A DNA stretch of 21,721 nucleotides from Gryganskiella cystojenkinii (Eukaryota; Mortierellomycota; Mortierellomycetes; Mortierellales; Mortierellaceae): the NCBI GenBank assembly GCA_015852425.1, contig JAAAIG010000670.1:1-21721 (forward strand). The letters are read 5' to 3'. The notes under the pieces were generated by a model. That model was given only the letters and a program-made list of their open reading frames with translations, did no database searches and was not told where the DNA came from. A program made the translations under genes and the position numbers. Positions 10,141 to 19,950 of this stretch are shown here, piece after piece (the first letter of the stretch is position 1; every line of letters starts with the position of its first letter).

Positions 10141-10899
10141 AAGATTGGCTCCTTCGGCTGATTCAAAAATGAAGAACGCGTCAAGAATGGACTGGGATAC
10201 GATCGAAGGAGCAGGGCTCGACAGCTGCACGCCGCAAGGCATCGATGGAAATAACAGTGGTAATCGGTGAGCTGAAAAACAACAAGGAAGAGTTTTGCCA
10301 CCATCCTTTTGACATAAAGCTGCAACACTTTCGTACATTCTCACCTCCTCTCCATTCATGGCGTACTTGTACCTATTTCTCTTAGTCGCTCAACCATCAG
10401 AGAAAAGAAATCCTGCGGTTGACCCAAGGCAAACAAAAGATATATGTAAAAAAAGGAGAACGAGAAAATGAAAAGATTGTAAAATATCTTTGGCAGCCCT
10501 CTAAATACAGGATGTCAGTCAGCGGCCATGATGTTTTTGAAAGGCACACCAACACCTGGCGGTCTTGGTAGATGGTCTATCTACATCCCCCCCTCTCCAC
10601 ACACACGTGCTACCCCTCTGGTATGCGGTATCGGGCTACAATTTGGGGACTCTAGCACGGTGGATGGTGGAGTTGCAGGTTGGACAGGCGTGAACTGCAA
10701 CTGCTGGGGCCGGCATCCCCCTCGTTATTGTTGGGTGTAATGCGGCGTTAGGCGTGTGCATGGTTTCTTGTATTGCTGCCGGATTTGCGCCGACTCCTTA
10801 GCTGCATTTAATTATTTTCCGGCTTCGACCAGCCCAATAAAAACAATCCTTGCCTTTCCAAACCTACGAAGTACAGTTTGATAGACACTGGACGGCTTA
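10141..10899. other. Intergenic DNA between the isomerase gene and the retroelement fossil
   Basis: No supportable gene lies here. A 70-codon open frame at 10528-10740 has an amino-acid make-up typical of non-coding translation. A small inverted repeat is present: GTAGAT (10568-10573) and ATCTAC (10579-10584) around a 5-nt loop. The DNA from about 10540 to 10740 is more G+C-rich than its surroundings. I see no LTR or target-site duplication. Confidence 0.5.
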
Positions 10900-11940
10900 G
10901 GTTACTAAGACAAGTTCTGAGCCGTTGTTTTGTCACGCAGCACGATCTTCGGGAATCCGATGGCTGCTGTCCTCGCTTCCTTGATAAACAAAGGTTCCAG
11001 GAAAACGAACCTAGTACAAATGTTGACGGTGACGAGTGCAACCTTGTTGCCTTCTGTACTGGTGTCAAACTCGGCGAGATCGATTGCGATGTTTTAGTCG
11101 GGTAACCGAGCATGGGTAAGTTTCAGCGGGTGATGACCTTTGTGAACAATGTTGTAGCTGTGACATGGGCCACACTGACCTACCCACTTGAGGTATTCTT
11201 CTTTTATCTTGGGCCAGGTGACACCTTCTTCTTGGATCGCTTTTACCATTGCACAAGATCCTAGGAGCCAAAAATTCGCGAGCTTTTTCATATACTCCTT
11301 ACGGTCTCTCTCCACTAAGACGGGCTCTTTGGGAACGTCGTTGGTGTGCAGCTGATGCATGTATGCCTCCTCTATTACGAACATGGTTCTCTCCACATAG
11401 GATGGGACCGGAAACTGTACCCCTGATGGGTGCGAGTCCATTGAATCTTCGTCTTCTAAGACCTGGGCAGCCACATAATGCTAACTGTCATTATCAATGT
11501 TCATTTCGTCGTTTTCTTTTTTGATTTGGTGTTGTCATCCTCGGTAAATGCTCTCGAGAGAGCATCAGGGATTACGTTGGACTAACTATACCCGGTCTTT
11601 AGACGCACTCAAAATTGTAGCTGAAGATCGTCTCTTACCAGTTCGTATTATCTTTGGGAGTTCTTTTTGATCATGAATAATGGTGATCAGTAAGAGGGTG
11701 AACTTTCATCCCCATACATAATGATGAAAACGATTGAGGACGAATACGTTCGCGAGCAGTTCCTTTTTGCACGCAGGATAATTCTTTTCGCTCTGGTGCA
11801 GTGCACGAGTTTGAAAAGAGATATAGTTCACTTTAGACTCAACTCCGTTGGGCAGTTGATAGATTATTGCTTCCATGCCGACGTTTAAGACGTCTGTGGC
11901 CACGGCAAATTAATATCGGGGAAGCACGGACGCTGTGCTA
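10900..11940 (-). mobile_element. Decayed Ty3/Gypsy retrotransposon fragment (RNase H plus integrase)
   Basis: Read on the minus strand, the fragment begins with an RNase H segment at 11903-11709 (ATDVLNVG ... YISFQTRALHQSEKNYPA ... NRFHHYVWG). It continues with pieces of the same domain: FTLLTDH near 11690 and NVIPDALSRA at 11578-11549. The integrase zinc-binding region follows at about 11260-11110 and includes CGPCHSYNIV with both cysteines (11174 and 11165). The two zinc-binding histidines seem lost, since the usual LGHFG reads LGSCA. After an in-frame stop at 11094-11096 the integrase core continues (IAIDLAEF, then CTRFVFLEPL and GFPKIVLRD) to about 10905. Stops at 11706 and 11094, plus at least two frame changes, make it non-functional. 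Gag, protease and most of reverse transcriptase are missing, and I found no LTRs. Confidence 0.85.
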
Positions 11941-12305
11941 CAATGACTCGAGCTTTTGAGTGCGTTGAAGCTATGTCGTTCTTTCTCACAGAACAACCAA
12001 CGTGGAGACCACCTACCCAGAACTTAACGTCTTTGTTCACCTCTCGTATACCTTTTCTGTTCTACTGCTGTTCCCGTGGTCGCAGAGCCCCTTTTCACAT
12101 TTCTATCCACACTGTTACTCCATCTCTGCCCTTTTTTGTTTTTGTTTTTTGAGTAAACGGGGCTAATGCTCGAGATAGTCCCTTATCGAAAAAATCACAA
12201 AAGCAGCAAGTACAAGTTCTTTATTCCTCCCACTTTACCCCCTTCCCAGTCATCCAAATTTATTCTTACTTATTCCGTAGAGTACCAAATTAGGACCGTG
12301 TTTTC

Positions 12306-14052
12306 TTATCTCCCCTTCAAAAGTTCACAAGCTCTGGTATATAACCTCACCCATCTTTCGCTTCCTTTGGTGTCACCAGGGCTCAACGACATCCGTTTCC
12401 AGTGCGCCAAGCACCACTCGACCTCAGCTGGGCCCCAGATTGTACTTGAGTTGAAGACATTTTTGGATAAACTGGATCCGTCTCAACAACTTTAGTCGAT
12501 CCAACCTTGGTCCGCGTCAATTCGAGTCCAGAGCGTCCCCTGCACCCAACCGCTTGTTTGTTTTCCGGTTAAAGACCCGAGGACTGGCGATATTCAGATC
12601 CAGGATCTCGAGACGTTCCAGCTGCGAGAGCTGGGTCAGGATCACGTCTTGGTTCCTCCTCCGTGCACGTTCGGCCTCTTCTTCATCCAGGTCCGGTGGC
12701 GGGTTCATGATGAAAGGCAAAGCCAACGTTTCCAGTCCGTTACAGACCCAGGCTCGATCGTCCCCGACGATATCGTAACCGAAAATAAAATCGGCGGCAA
12801 AGGTTCACAATTTTAGCACCGTACACAACATGTCCTGCACCATCAGACTCGTCACCAGTTGACATTTTTTGAGGATCAGGGACGTAAGCCCGGTCGCTAA
12901 GGGTTCTTCAAGAACCTGAGGATGTTGTTGGAAGACTGTGATCTGGAGATGGGAATCTGGACCTACTACACGTGCGTGAGGAAGGGACCTATCACTCTTG
13001 AGTACTGTCCAACACGCAAGATTGAATTGCGTCCGACGGAAATCGAGCTTTCGTAAGGTATGTGATCTTTTGTTTTTCAACAGGCAATCGAGGTCTTGAC
13101 CCCGAATCTGAGTGTTTATCATTGACAAGGATTCGAGTGCTCGTAGAAAGAACTCTGGTCAGGACTCGCATCGCCACTGTGACCGCCAGTGTTCGAGCTC
13201 GTGCTCATTCTTGTCGTAGCGGTCGCGCTCGTTAAGACCGCCCTTGGTTCCTGCAAAATCGGGTAACTTCGTTCATGCACATCCCAACGTAACCGAACCA
13301 GACGGGGCACGTTTGGATCATTGCTGCTAGTAGCTCGACTATCACCGTTTCTTGGCCCTCATACAAAGAAATATCTTGCATTCCGGACAGCGAGCCGAGT
13401 TCCCTCCATTGAACTAGGGTCGCAGCAACCGCCGAGGACTGACTAGGATGGACTGCAGCCCAGCATGACAACGTCCTTTTATCCTTCCTTTTCTTACCCT
13501 CTTCGGGACCTAGGAACCTGACTTCACCGAGGATAAGGATCTTGAGACGAGACCACAAGCGCACATAATAACTCGGTGTCTCTTATAGATCGTGTAATGG
13601 ACAGCCTGGAGGGTGTCCTTGTGTCGTTCAATCATCGTGGCCATGGGCTTTTGTTTGACTTGGCGATGAGTCACGGTCAAGACCGCAAGATTTTCGCATT
13701 GAAGACGCGAGAAGATTCGACTCATGGGATTCGACGTTAGCCTGCCCGTGATTGTCAGCTCCTTGACCAAGGTCGAGTGATTCTCGAGTTCAGGATAGTC
13801 AGGCCTGATTGGTTCCTCCGAGAGGATGGTTGATTTCCATAATTGACTGAGGAGTAGAATATTCTGTTTATACGAAGACAAACAACGCGGGGTTTTTTGA
13901 CTGGTGCTCGCGGATGAGCAAGATGATTTCTGGGATGGCCAAAGCACGGTGTTGATTCCATTCCTGTTGCTGCTGTGACTACTGCTGCTTTGAGGACGAG
14001 CAGATGATCGTCCGGTACCTGATCGTGAACTGCTTTTGATCGCTCTAAGCAT
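12306..14052 (-). pseudogene. F-box/leucine-rich repeat protein pseudogene
   Basis: One protein of the fungal F-box/LRR substrate-receptor type can be followed on the minus strand through changing frames. An F-box half (ALAIPEIILLIREH) lies at 13950-13873. The next frame picks up directly at 13872 (LLSQLWKSTILSEE ... HSTLVKELTITG ... NLAVLTVTH) and runs to about 13575. Another frame takes over at 13564 (LWSRLKILILGEVRFLG), then shifts at a CCCC run near 13304 to give CPRLVRLRWDVHE. A further shift near 13155 gives LRALESLSMINTQIRG and the LRR-like stretch to 12808. An in-frame TGA at 12807-12805 interrupts before ICH-type C-terminal repeats (LSQLERLEILDLNI). The C-terminal end (EVEWCLAHWKRM) is in yet another frame, ending at 12306. 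Shifts occur without room for an intron, so decay is more likely than splicing. Such proteins recruit targets to SCF ubiquitin ligases; this copy cannot. Confidence 0.75.
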
Positions 14053-14149
14053 AGCGCCGCAGTGAGTCTCGATGGGGAATCTCGAGTAGTAGATGGAGCG
14101 ACGGGTGAGTTTGGTCGACGATCATCATTCATTGCTCCAACTCTGTCTC

Positions 14150-14210
14150 GTCCTTTGTCCTTGTCTCTTATCCTTGTCCTTGTTCTTGTTCCTTGTCCTC
14201 GCTCTTGTAC
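14150..14210. repeat. Degenerate TCCTTG hexamer repeat
   Basis: About nine imperfect copies of TCCTTG or TTCTTG follow each other, upstream of the F-box pseudogene. This is a simple-sequence repeat. It creates the leucine/valine/serine-rich plus-strand open frames at 14062-14301, which are not genes. Confidence 0.7.
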
Positions 14211-14451
14211 TCCCCTTCGTGCCTATTACACCCCCATCCAACCTAAAAACACCCTTCAACACCACAAAAAGATGAGACAATCACATTGTGTGTTTGGGTG
14301 AGAGGGGGTGCGAACCGTCAACATGTTCATTTTTCATAAAGTTATGTACAATTGACTGTTAGACTATAGATCTGCAGTATTCCTCTGTTGCTACACGACG
14401 ATGTAGACGATAATGTCTTCTTGTCAAGATTAGTACCTGTGCCTTTTTTCA

Positions 14452-14460
14452 TATAAATAG
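14452..14460 (+). promoter_or_regulatory. Orphan TATA box
   Basis: TATAAATAG fits the TATA consensus, and a pyrimidine-rich stretch (about 14477-14490) lies at transcription-start distance. However, the only gene downstream on the plus strand is the tail of the Crinkler gene running in the opposite direction. It may drive an antisense or non-coding RNA, be a relic, or be chance. Confidence 0.3.
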
Positions 14461-14562
14461 GCTCATCCGCGACCCTGTCTTCTCTCATCAGTCAACAATA
14501 AAAATATATCCTTAGTACCAACGTTCTGTTCCTCCACCTTCGTTCTGTACAGTTGTCCAAAA

Positions 14563-14568
14563 TTTATT
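14563..14568 (-). terminator. Poly(A) signal of the Crinkler gene
   Basis: AATAAA on the minus strand lies 22 nt after the stop codon at 14593-14591. The position is right for a 3'-end signal. Confidence 0.5.
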
Positions 14569-14590
14569 TTTGCCAGCTATGATTCAAGGG

Positions 14591-16990
14591 TCACTTCCTC
14601 GTCCGTCGAACTGGGAGGTCCAACCCAAGTGGTTTGCCCTGAGCTGCTGACTCGACGTCAATCTTCAGTACATACTGCTTCACTTCCCTGAGGTCGACAG
14701 GGCATTTCTGGTATACTGCCCCATCTGACGTCAGGTAATTTTGGATCGGGAATCCATCAAAAGCATGACTTGGGACCACAAAAATAAGTCTAACTTCTTT
14801 GGAGCGCGTAATCCAGTGATGTTGTTTGAGATCTTCGATAAGCTTTAAGAGTTGCTGTCCTTTGACGGGGTGGGTTTTGGACACCGTGACTTGGAACAGG
14901 TCCCTGGGTGAGAGCAACATATCAACGCAGGCAAAATTGCAAATTTTCCGAATCCAGAGTTGATTCGCCTTAGTCATAGTAATCGTCGGAAAGTGGTTGA
15001 CCTTTGGCTTCAGAGGGATTATCAGACGAGTGGATTTTTGAGTCTGGAGATCCTTCAGCTCAAAAGTGTGGCCTCCCTCTCGGAAAGCACGGAGGACAAA
15101 TGATTCGAACATTAGCCCGCTGGCACTTCCTGTTGGATCATCCATGAGCTTCTTGAATATTTTTCTAAAAGCGTCATGAGTCAGCTGATCGGCAACCTTG
15201 TCTCGTAGGGATATCGACGCCCATTCCAAGCGATACTTGCGATGTTCCTTATCCGAAGGCCAACGGTGGATCAGACGGCTGCTGAACTGCAGTGTCTCTT
15301 TCCCTTGCGCCAAGTACTGTAGCAACACCATCGGATCTTTGACGTTAAGTAGGGCGAGATTCACGCGTTCACATGCGCTGTCCTTAGCCTCCTGAAGGCT
15401 CCTGTGGTTGCGCTCTAACTCCTATCTGATGAAAAAGAAAGGTAGAGTAGACAAGTCTTGAGTTAGTGAGAAGAAAGCTACCCATGTACTGATCACCTTT
15501 AAATGGGACAGCTCTTCTCAGGAACCAGTGGAGGGTTCTGCTGATAACATACAGTCATTGGTCTTTCTAGGACATATCTCGGCACACCTCCTATTTCTGA
15601 ATAGAGTTCTTCCACCAGTCCCAAAGGAACTACTTGAAAGTCAGAGACGATATTCCGACAGGTCTTGAGTTCCTCCAGATTCCATGGGGCCATGTAGTAA
15701 AGCCAGCCAACTTTTTTCTCAACATCCTTATATCCCTCGGTGTCCGAAGTTAGGGTCTTGGGAGAGGCCGATATTACGGTCTTGGCTTGGGCGAGTACCG
15801 GGTTTTGAGAGCTATCCACGAGATACCATGTGTCGGTCAAATTGAGAAAAGGCTCAAAGACCTTGATATCTCCAGATCGGATAGTAGAGCGCCCTCCAAA
15901 GACATAACACTTCTCGCTCCGTTTGGTGTGGAAAAGGAGCAGAGGTGGGCTGTCATCATGGCTCTCGGCAAGAAGTCGGATGACGAAGTATACCAGGAAG
16001 GCCGATTTGCCGATCCCAGATGTTCCCGCCACGACGATACGCTTCCGCTTCCGAGGGACACGGCGATTTGGACTTGAACTCTCAAAATCCTCGAGGACTG
16101 TGCTGTAAAGATCCTTGTAAGTCTGTCTGACAAAAAGATCGCTTGTCTCGACGACAGGGAAAGTCACACGAGGGGCCGACAGCTTGTCCATGACTTCTAT
16201 GTCAGTGTCTCGTAAATCGAAGGCAATTTCAGACAAGGAGTTGTAACTGTCATTCCCTTCGATCCGCTCACCAAGGTTTTCAAGCACTGCGACTCTCTCT
16301 TCGTTGTTAAGTAGAGAAAGATACACTTTGCCATTCTTTACAGCCTTCGTCGTAAGACCAGCTTTCTTGACCGCATCCTCCAAGGTGCCTGTGGTTCCGT
16401 CTATGTCCACGTCAGGACGGCTCCTCTTCGCAGGGGACCCTAGTGAGAGAAATGGCGTACAATACAAACAAGTGTTAACCGAGAATATTAGTCCTCTTAA
16501 GATTTCCATGAGTGACTGACCGAAAGAAGGATAAAACGAGATGATAAAATACGTACCTGAATCTTCATCACGGCCTCTTTTCCGATCTACAGAAGGTGAA
16601 AGAAAAAGTAGGTAAATAAAACGCACGACTAATAGCCTTCACAGACAAGTTCATGCGAGTGAGAAAACAAAGCCTATTGCGTTACCTTGTTCGGGTCGTT
16701 GGACGAAAATGGAGGGGCGATCATTGAATCCGCCATTTGGAAAGAGAGTTTGAAGAACGGCGAACTCGTTGTCAAGCCTTTTGAGGTTCGAAGTAGGCAA
16801 CTCTTCCTTAGTAGCTCCAGTCTCGTTTTGGCTGAGGATGAGCGCTACCGCGGCTATGTCATCAAAGACGGGAGACATTAAAGTTTTGATACGGTTCTTC
16901 AGTTCACCGACGGTTTCGGTAGAGTTGATCTTGACAGCAAATGAGCTCGTTTGACCCTCCACAAGACAAAACAAGCTCAGTGTCGGGCAT
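14591..16990 (-). CDS. Crinkler (CR-type) protein: Ubl header, P-loop NTPase, REase-like C terminus; frame break at start
   Basis: Exons on the minus strand are about 16980-16686, 16586-16557, 16439-15526 and 15421-14591, in frame over about 690 codons. The header (LSLFCLVEG ... FDDIAAVAL ... RPSIFVQRPEQ) is the ubiquitin-like domain of CR proteins. A short basic linker (DRKRGRDEDSG, KRSRP) could be a nuclear signal. The NTPase has Walker A GTSGIGKS (16026-16003) and a Walker B-like WYLVDS. The C-terminal part has LMFESF, ACVDML and FQVTVSK (about 14902-14876), matching an E...D...QxxxSK nuclease pattern. CR proteins are proposed nuclease effectors or anti-competitor factors in oomycetes, chytrids and Mucoromycota. 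There is no signal peptide. The likely ATG (16990) is out of frame with the header: M-P-D-T reads on in a different frame, and no other ATG serves. The intron-3 donor GTTCCT is weak. It could be a recent pseudogene, a sequence error, or a gene with an unseen 5' exon. Confidence 0.8.
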
Positions 16991-17767
16991 GGCGGAAGGA
17001 GCAGGCGGGGCAATTGGTTGCAAGGATGTATGCACCGTGACGGAATGGCCCGTAGAACTCTGTGGTGAGCTCGATGAACTCCTTGCTGAACCCCGTCCGA
17101 GATTGCTCCTTGATGTCGCTTTCCCGTTCCTCACGTTCTTTGACATCGATGAAATATGTGAGGTTTGTGTGAGTGCCAGAACAAATGAGTAAGTGAATAA
17201 GCGGTTTGCTGCTTGGATGTGATTTGGAGAGAGCGATAGAGAGAGCAGCGAAGGAAATAAGAGAGAGCGAGAAGGGCCAAGAAGGAAGGCGATTGAAAGC
17301 GACTCAAGACGAGATGAATGACAGGAGGATGAGCAGTCGCAAGAATTGAATTGTCAATCAACATGCTAGGATGTTCCAAAACACCGAAAAATCGAAAAGG
17401 AATTATTATTGGCGAATTTCAATAGCACCATAAAAAAGTGCCGTGCTTCTCCGCAGCGTTCTTTTTCTCTTCTCAATGAGAAAATGTGCATTTGAACTGA
17501 AGGATGAAGAGCCTTGCAACGCGAGAACAACAGGTCGAGTAGGCGAACTGGCGGATCTGCTTTTGCTGTATATCGTGGCTAAAACTGAGGGTGCCAGGAT
17601 CAATACCGTCTCGAACATTACTGGATATGTGCTTGTAACAGCAACGGTCAACAAGTTCGACAAATTGCTTCGCAGCACAGCCAAAACATGGCAGCTTTGC
17701 CAAAATAAAGAAATCAGCAATTCCCTTCATTCCTCCCTCCTTTGTCTTCTCAATTCATTTCGTCCAC
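16991..17767. promoter_or_regulatory. Divergent promoter region between Crinkler and F-box genes
   Basis: The 0.78-kb gap separates the Crinkler start (minus) from the F-box gene start (plus). On the minus strand a serine/arginine-rich open frame starts at an ATG at 17146 and runs into the Crinkler header in a different frame. Pyrimidine-rich DNA just before 17768 (about 17725-17765) looks like the F-box leader. An open frame at 17443-17814 (123 codons, plus strand) has no recognisable domain, and I treat it as non-coding. Confidence 0.4.
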
Positions 17768-19642
17768 ATGCAAACAATACACGTTCGTCGTTCTCATATT
17801 ATGCATCCATATAGCGCATCCACCATCGCTCTCGAGACATCGGAAATCGTCTCTCACATTGCCTCATTCATTCCTCTCTGGGAAATTACTCTAAATAAGG
17901 AACCAGTTTTCAAGCCAAAGGAACTCCTTCGCCTCTCCCGTGTCTCCAAGACCTGGCGTCTGGCGATCGAGCCAATCGTCTGGCATTCTTATTCCTCAAG
18001 CGCCATGACGAAAGTTCCGAGTCGTCTCAAGGAAGAGAAATCGCATCTCTTTCGAAACCTGTTTTTCCAGCCAGGTGACGGTGTTGAGGACAAGGAAAAG
18101 AGCGATACTAGCGACAAAGACAAAGGCAAAGGCAAAGACGCAACCAAAGTCGATGACGACAACAAGAACTCGGACAAGGTCAAAGACGATGACTGGAACT
18201 GGGGCAAGCGATTCGGCAAGAAAGCAAAAGGCAAGAACAAGGAAGAAGAAGAAGAGAAAAAGAAGAAGGACGACAAGAGCAACCGCTACAATGAGGTTGG
18301 CGAGGCATGGGCGTGTCAATCCAAGCGAGTTTTCTATATGTCCATGGTGAGCAGGGATCAAAAGAGTCTCGAGATGATCAAGAAACTCGAGCAGGAAGAC
18401 GGGCTCTGTGGACTCACCAGGTTGACTTGGACCAACGTCAGGTACGATCAGCATTCAAGTGACATCCGAATGGTCTTTCGATCTCTGAAATGGCAGCTCA
18501 AGACACTGCAACTCAAGAACTGGTGCATTCGACTCGACTTCCTGATTCAACACCTGGTCGTCCTTCAAGAGCTCTATTTCTTAGCCCTCGATGGTCTAGA
18601 GTGGTGCGATCGCACTCACTCGTTCTCGGATTCGCTCTACGACTTCACGATATTGGCCCCAGACGACGCTAAAGAAAAGATCGCGTTGCCTCTCAAAGTT
18701 CTTGAATTAAGCTGGTTCGTGAACGACGTCGATGAATCGAACAAAGCCCTGACGCGGTTTCTGGATTGCTGTCCTGAACTGGAAAGGCTAGTTGTAAGGC
18801 TCTCGTGCCACGCTGGTCCCAATCTTGGGTTACCGCTGTTCGAGACCCTAATCAAGACTGTACCCTTGAAGAGTTCGAATATGAGGCGACTAGAGCTTTA
18901 CGTGAACGTCCGTCAGGGCAACAGGACCTCCTATATCGCTATGTTTAATCCGATTACATCTCCAGCGGAAACCTCACTGCCTTCTTTATCTTTTCCTTTG
19001 TGCGTTGTAAACGCCAAAGTCAAGGGCACGACAAGATCGAGTCATCCCCAAGAAGATAAACACTTAACCGCATTGGAGGCTACGATACCGATCCTCGATG
19101 ACTCAATATTACAACTGGTCTCCGTTTATACCTCGACGTTGCAGGTCCTGAGACTGACCTGTCTCCCTGTGAAGAAGCTCGAGGATTTGGAGGATGGCGC
19201 ACAGGTGGATTCGGAAGACGACACTGAGCGTGTGGTCCAGTTGTTCACCATGCCGTGGGTGAACCTACGAGAGCTGATGTTCAAGAGAGAGGATCGACTC
19301 ACAAAAAAGAAGACGTTGTCCTTGTTGAGATCGACCTGGGGGTGTATCAATCTGAAGACGTTGTCACTTGAGGGGTTGTGGCGCGCGCCTGGTTTTGACC
19401 CTGTGAGCAATTACGCGTCCATTGCAGATTTGGCATCAAGAACGACAGAGATGACTAAACCGGATATCAACATTGATATCGACGACGACTATGACGATGA
19501 AAACAATGATGAGGACTGTGAGTGGCAACCGATGCAGGAATGGACGCAGCTCGGAATGCGAACGCAGGTTCCTATCCTACAGCAATTGAAAAAGAATTTG
19601 CCCAGACTTGAGAATCTGTCCTTGAACGGCGTCACCTTCTGA
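17768..19642 (+). CDS. F-box/leucine-rich repeat protein with lysine/aspartate-rich insert
   Basis: This uninterrupted 624-codon frame has no sign of introns. Residues about 20-75 form an F-box-like module: ALETSEIVSHIASFIP, then a short insert, then LLRLSRVSKTWRLAIEPIVWHS. This would bind Skp1 in an SCF ubiquitin ligase. Residues about 105-178 are a highly charged K/D/E run (DKDKGKGKD, EEEEEKKKKDDK), likely disordered. The rest carries leucine-rich segments typical of fungal F-box/LRR receptors (LKTLQLKNWCI, LKVLELSWF, LERLVVRLS, LQVLRLTCL, LKTLSLEGLW, LENLSLNGVTF). An acidic patch (IDIDDDYDDENNDED) lies at about 577-591. An alternative start, Met12 (17801, IMHPYS), is nearer the F-box. It stands alone with its own leader and poly(A) signal. 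The family is clear, but the substrate is unknown. It is a different subfamily from the nearby pseudogene. Confidence 0.85.
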   Translation: MQTIHVRRSHIMHPYSASTIALETSEIVSHIASFIPLWEITLNKEPVFKPKELLRLSRVSKTWRLAIEPIVWHSYSSSAMTKVPSRLKEEKSHLFRNLFFQPGDGVEDKEKSDTSDKDKGKGKDATKVDDDNKNSDKVKDDDWNWGKRFGKKAKGKNKEEEEEKKKKDDKSNRYNEVGEAWACQSKRVFYMSMVSRDQKSLEMIKKLEQEDGLCGLTRLTWTNVRYDQHSSDIRMVFRSLKWQLKTLQLKNWCIRLDFLIQHLVVLQELYFLALDGLEWCDRTHSFSDSLYDFTILAPDDAKEKIALPLKVLELSWFVNDVDESNKALTRFLDCCPELERLVVRLSCHAGPNLGLPLFETLIKTVPLKSSNMRRLELYVNVRQGNRTSYIAMFNPITSPAETSLPSLSFPLCVVNAKVKGTTRSSHPQEDKHLTALEATIPILDDSILQLVSVYTSTLQVLRLTCLPVKKLEDLEDGAQVDSEDDTERVVQLFTMPWVNLRELMFKREDRLTKKKTLSLLRSTWGCINLKTLSLEGLWRAPGFDPVSNYASIADLASRTTEMTKPDINIDIDDDYDDENNDEDCEWQPMQEWTQLGMRTQVPILQQLKKNLPRLENLSLNGVTF

Positions 19643-19674
19643 GAAGTTCGCGACAACCGTGTTGGATGTTGATT

Positions 19675-19680
19675 AATAAA
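19675..19680 (+). terminator. Poly(A) signal of the F-box gene
   Basis: AATAAA occurs 33 nt after the stop codon at 19640-19642, followed by an A-run. It fits a normal 3'-end signal. Confidence 0.6.
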
Positions 19681-19950
19681 AAGTCATTTTCTTGCCACTG
19701 TTTTGTACTTGCGTGACAGTAGTACGCAGAAGGATGCTGACATTCCTGTTTCTCGAAGCACTGTCACATACCCCAAATCTCTTGCGACATCACCATCTCT
19801 GTCATTTTGACTGCCATTGCTGGCTTAGGTCTCCTTTACCAAACGCACCCCTCAGAACTGGCGACATGGCCTCGCAGGCACGTGGGAAAGAGTTCGGATC
19901 AACATGGTACTACTCGGTTGTATTTCATCTCCATAGGAACTACCTGTGAC

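Noticed and set aside
10528..10740. 70-codon open frame on the plus strand
   Set aside because: Composition (W, G, C, P rich) is typical of GC-rich non-coding DNA, and there is no domain.
11545..11565. CTCTCGAGAG palindrome
   Set aside because: It falls in the conserved DALSR coding segment of the retroelement, so it is explained by the fossil coding sequence.
12166..12495. 109-codon plus-strand open frame
   Set aside because: It lies antisense to the C-terminal end of the F-box pseudogene and shows no recognisable motif.
14062..14301. Plus-strand frames rich in L, V and S
   Set aside because: They are translations of the degenerate TCCTTG repeat.
17443..17814. 123-codon plus-strand frame
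   Set aside because: It overlaps the leader and start of the intact F-box gene in another frame, with no domain recognised.
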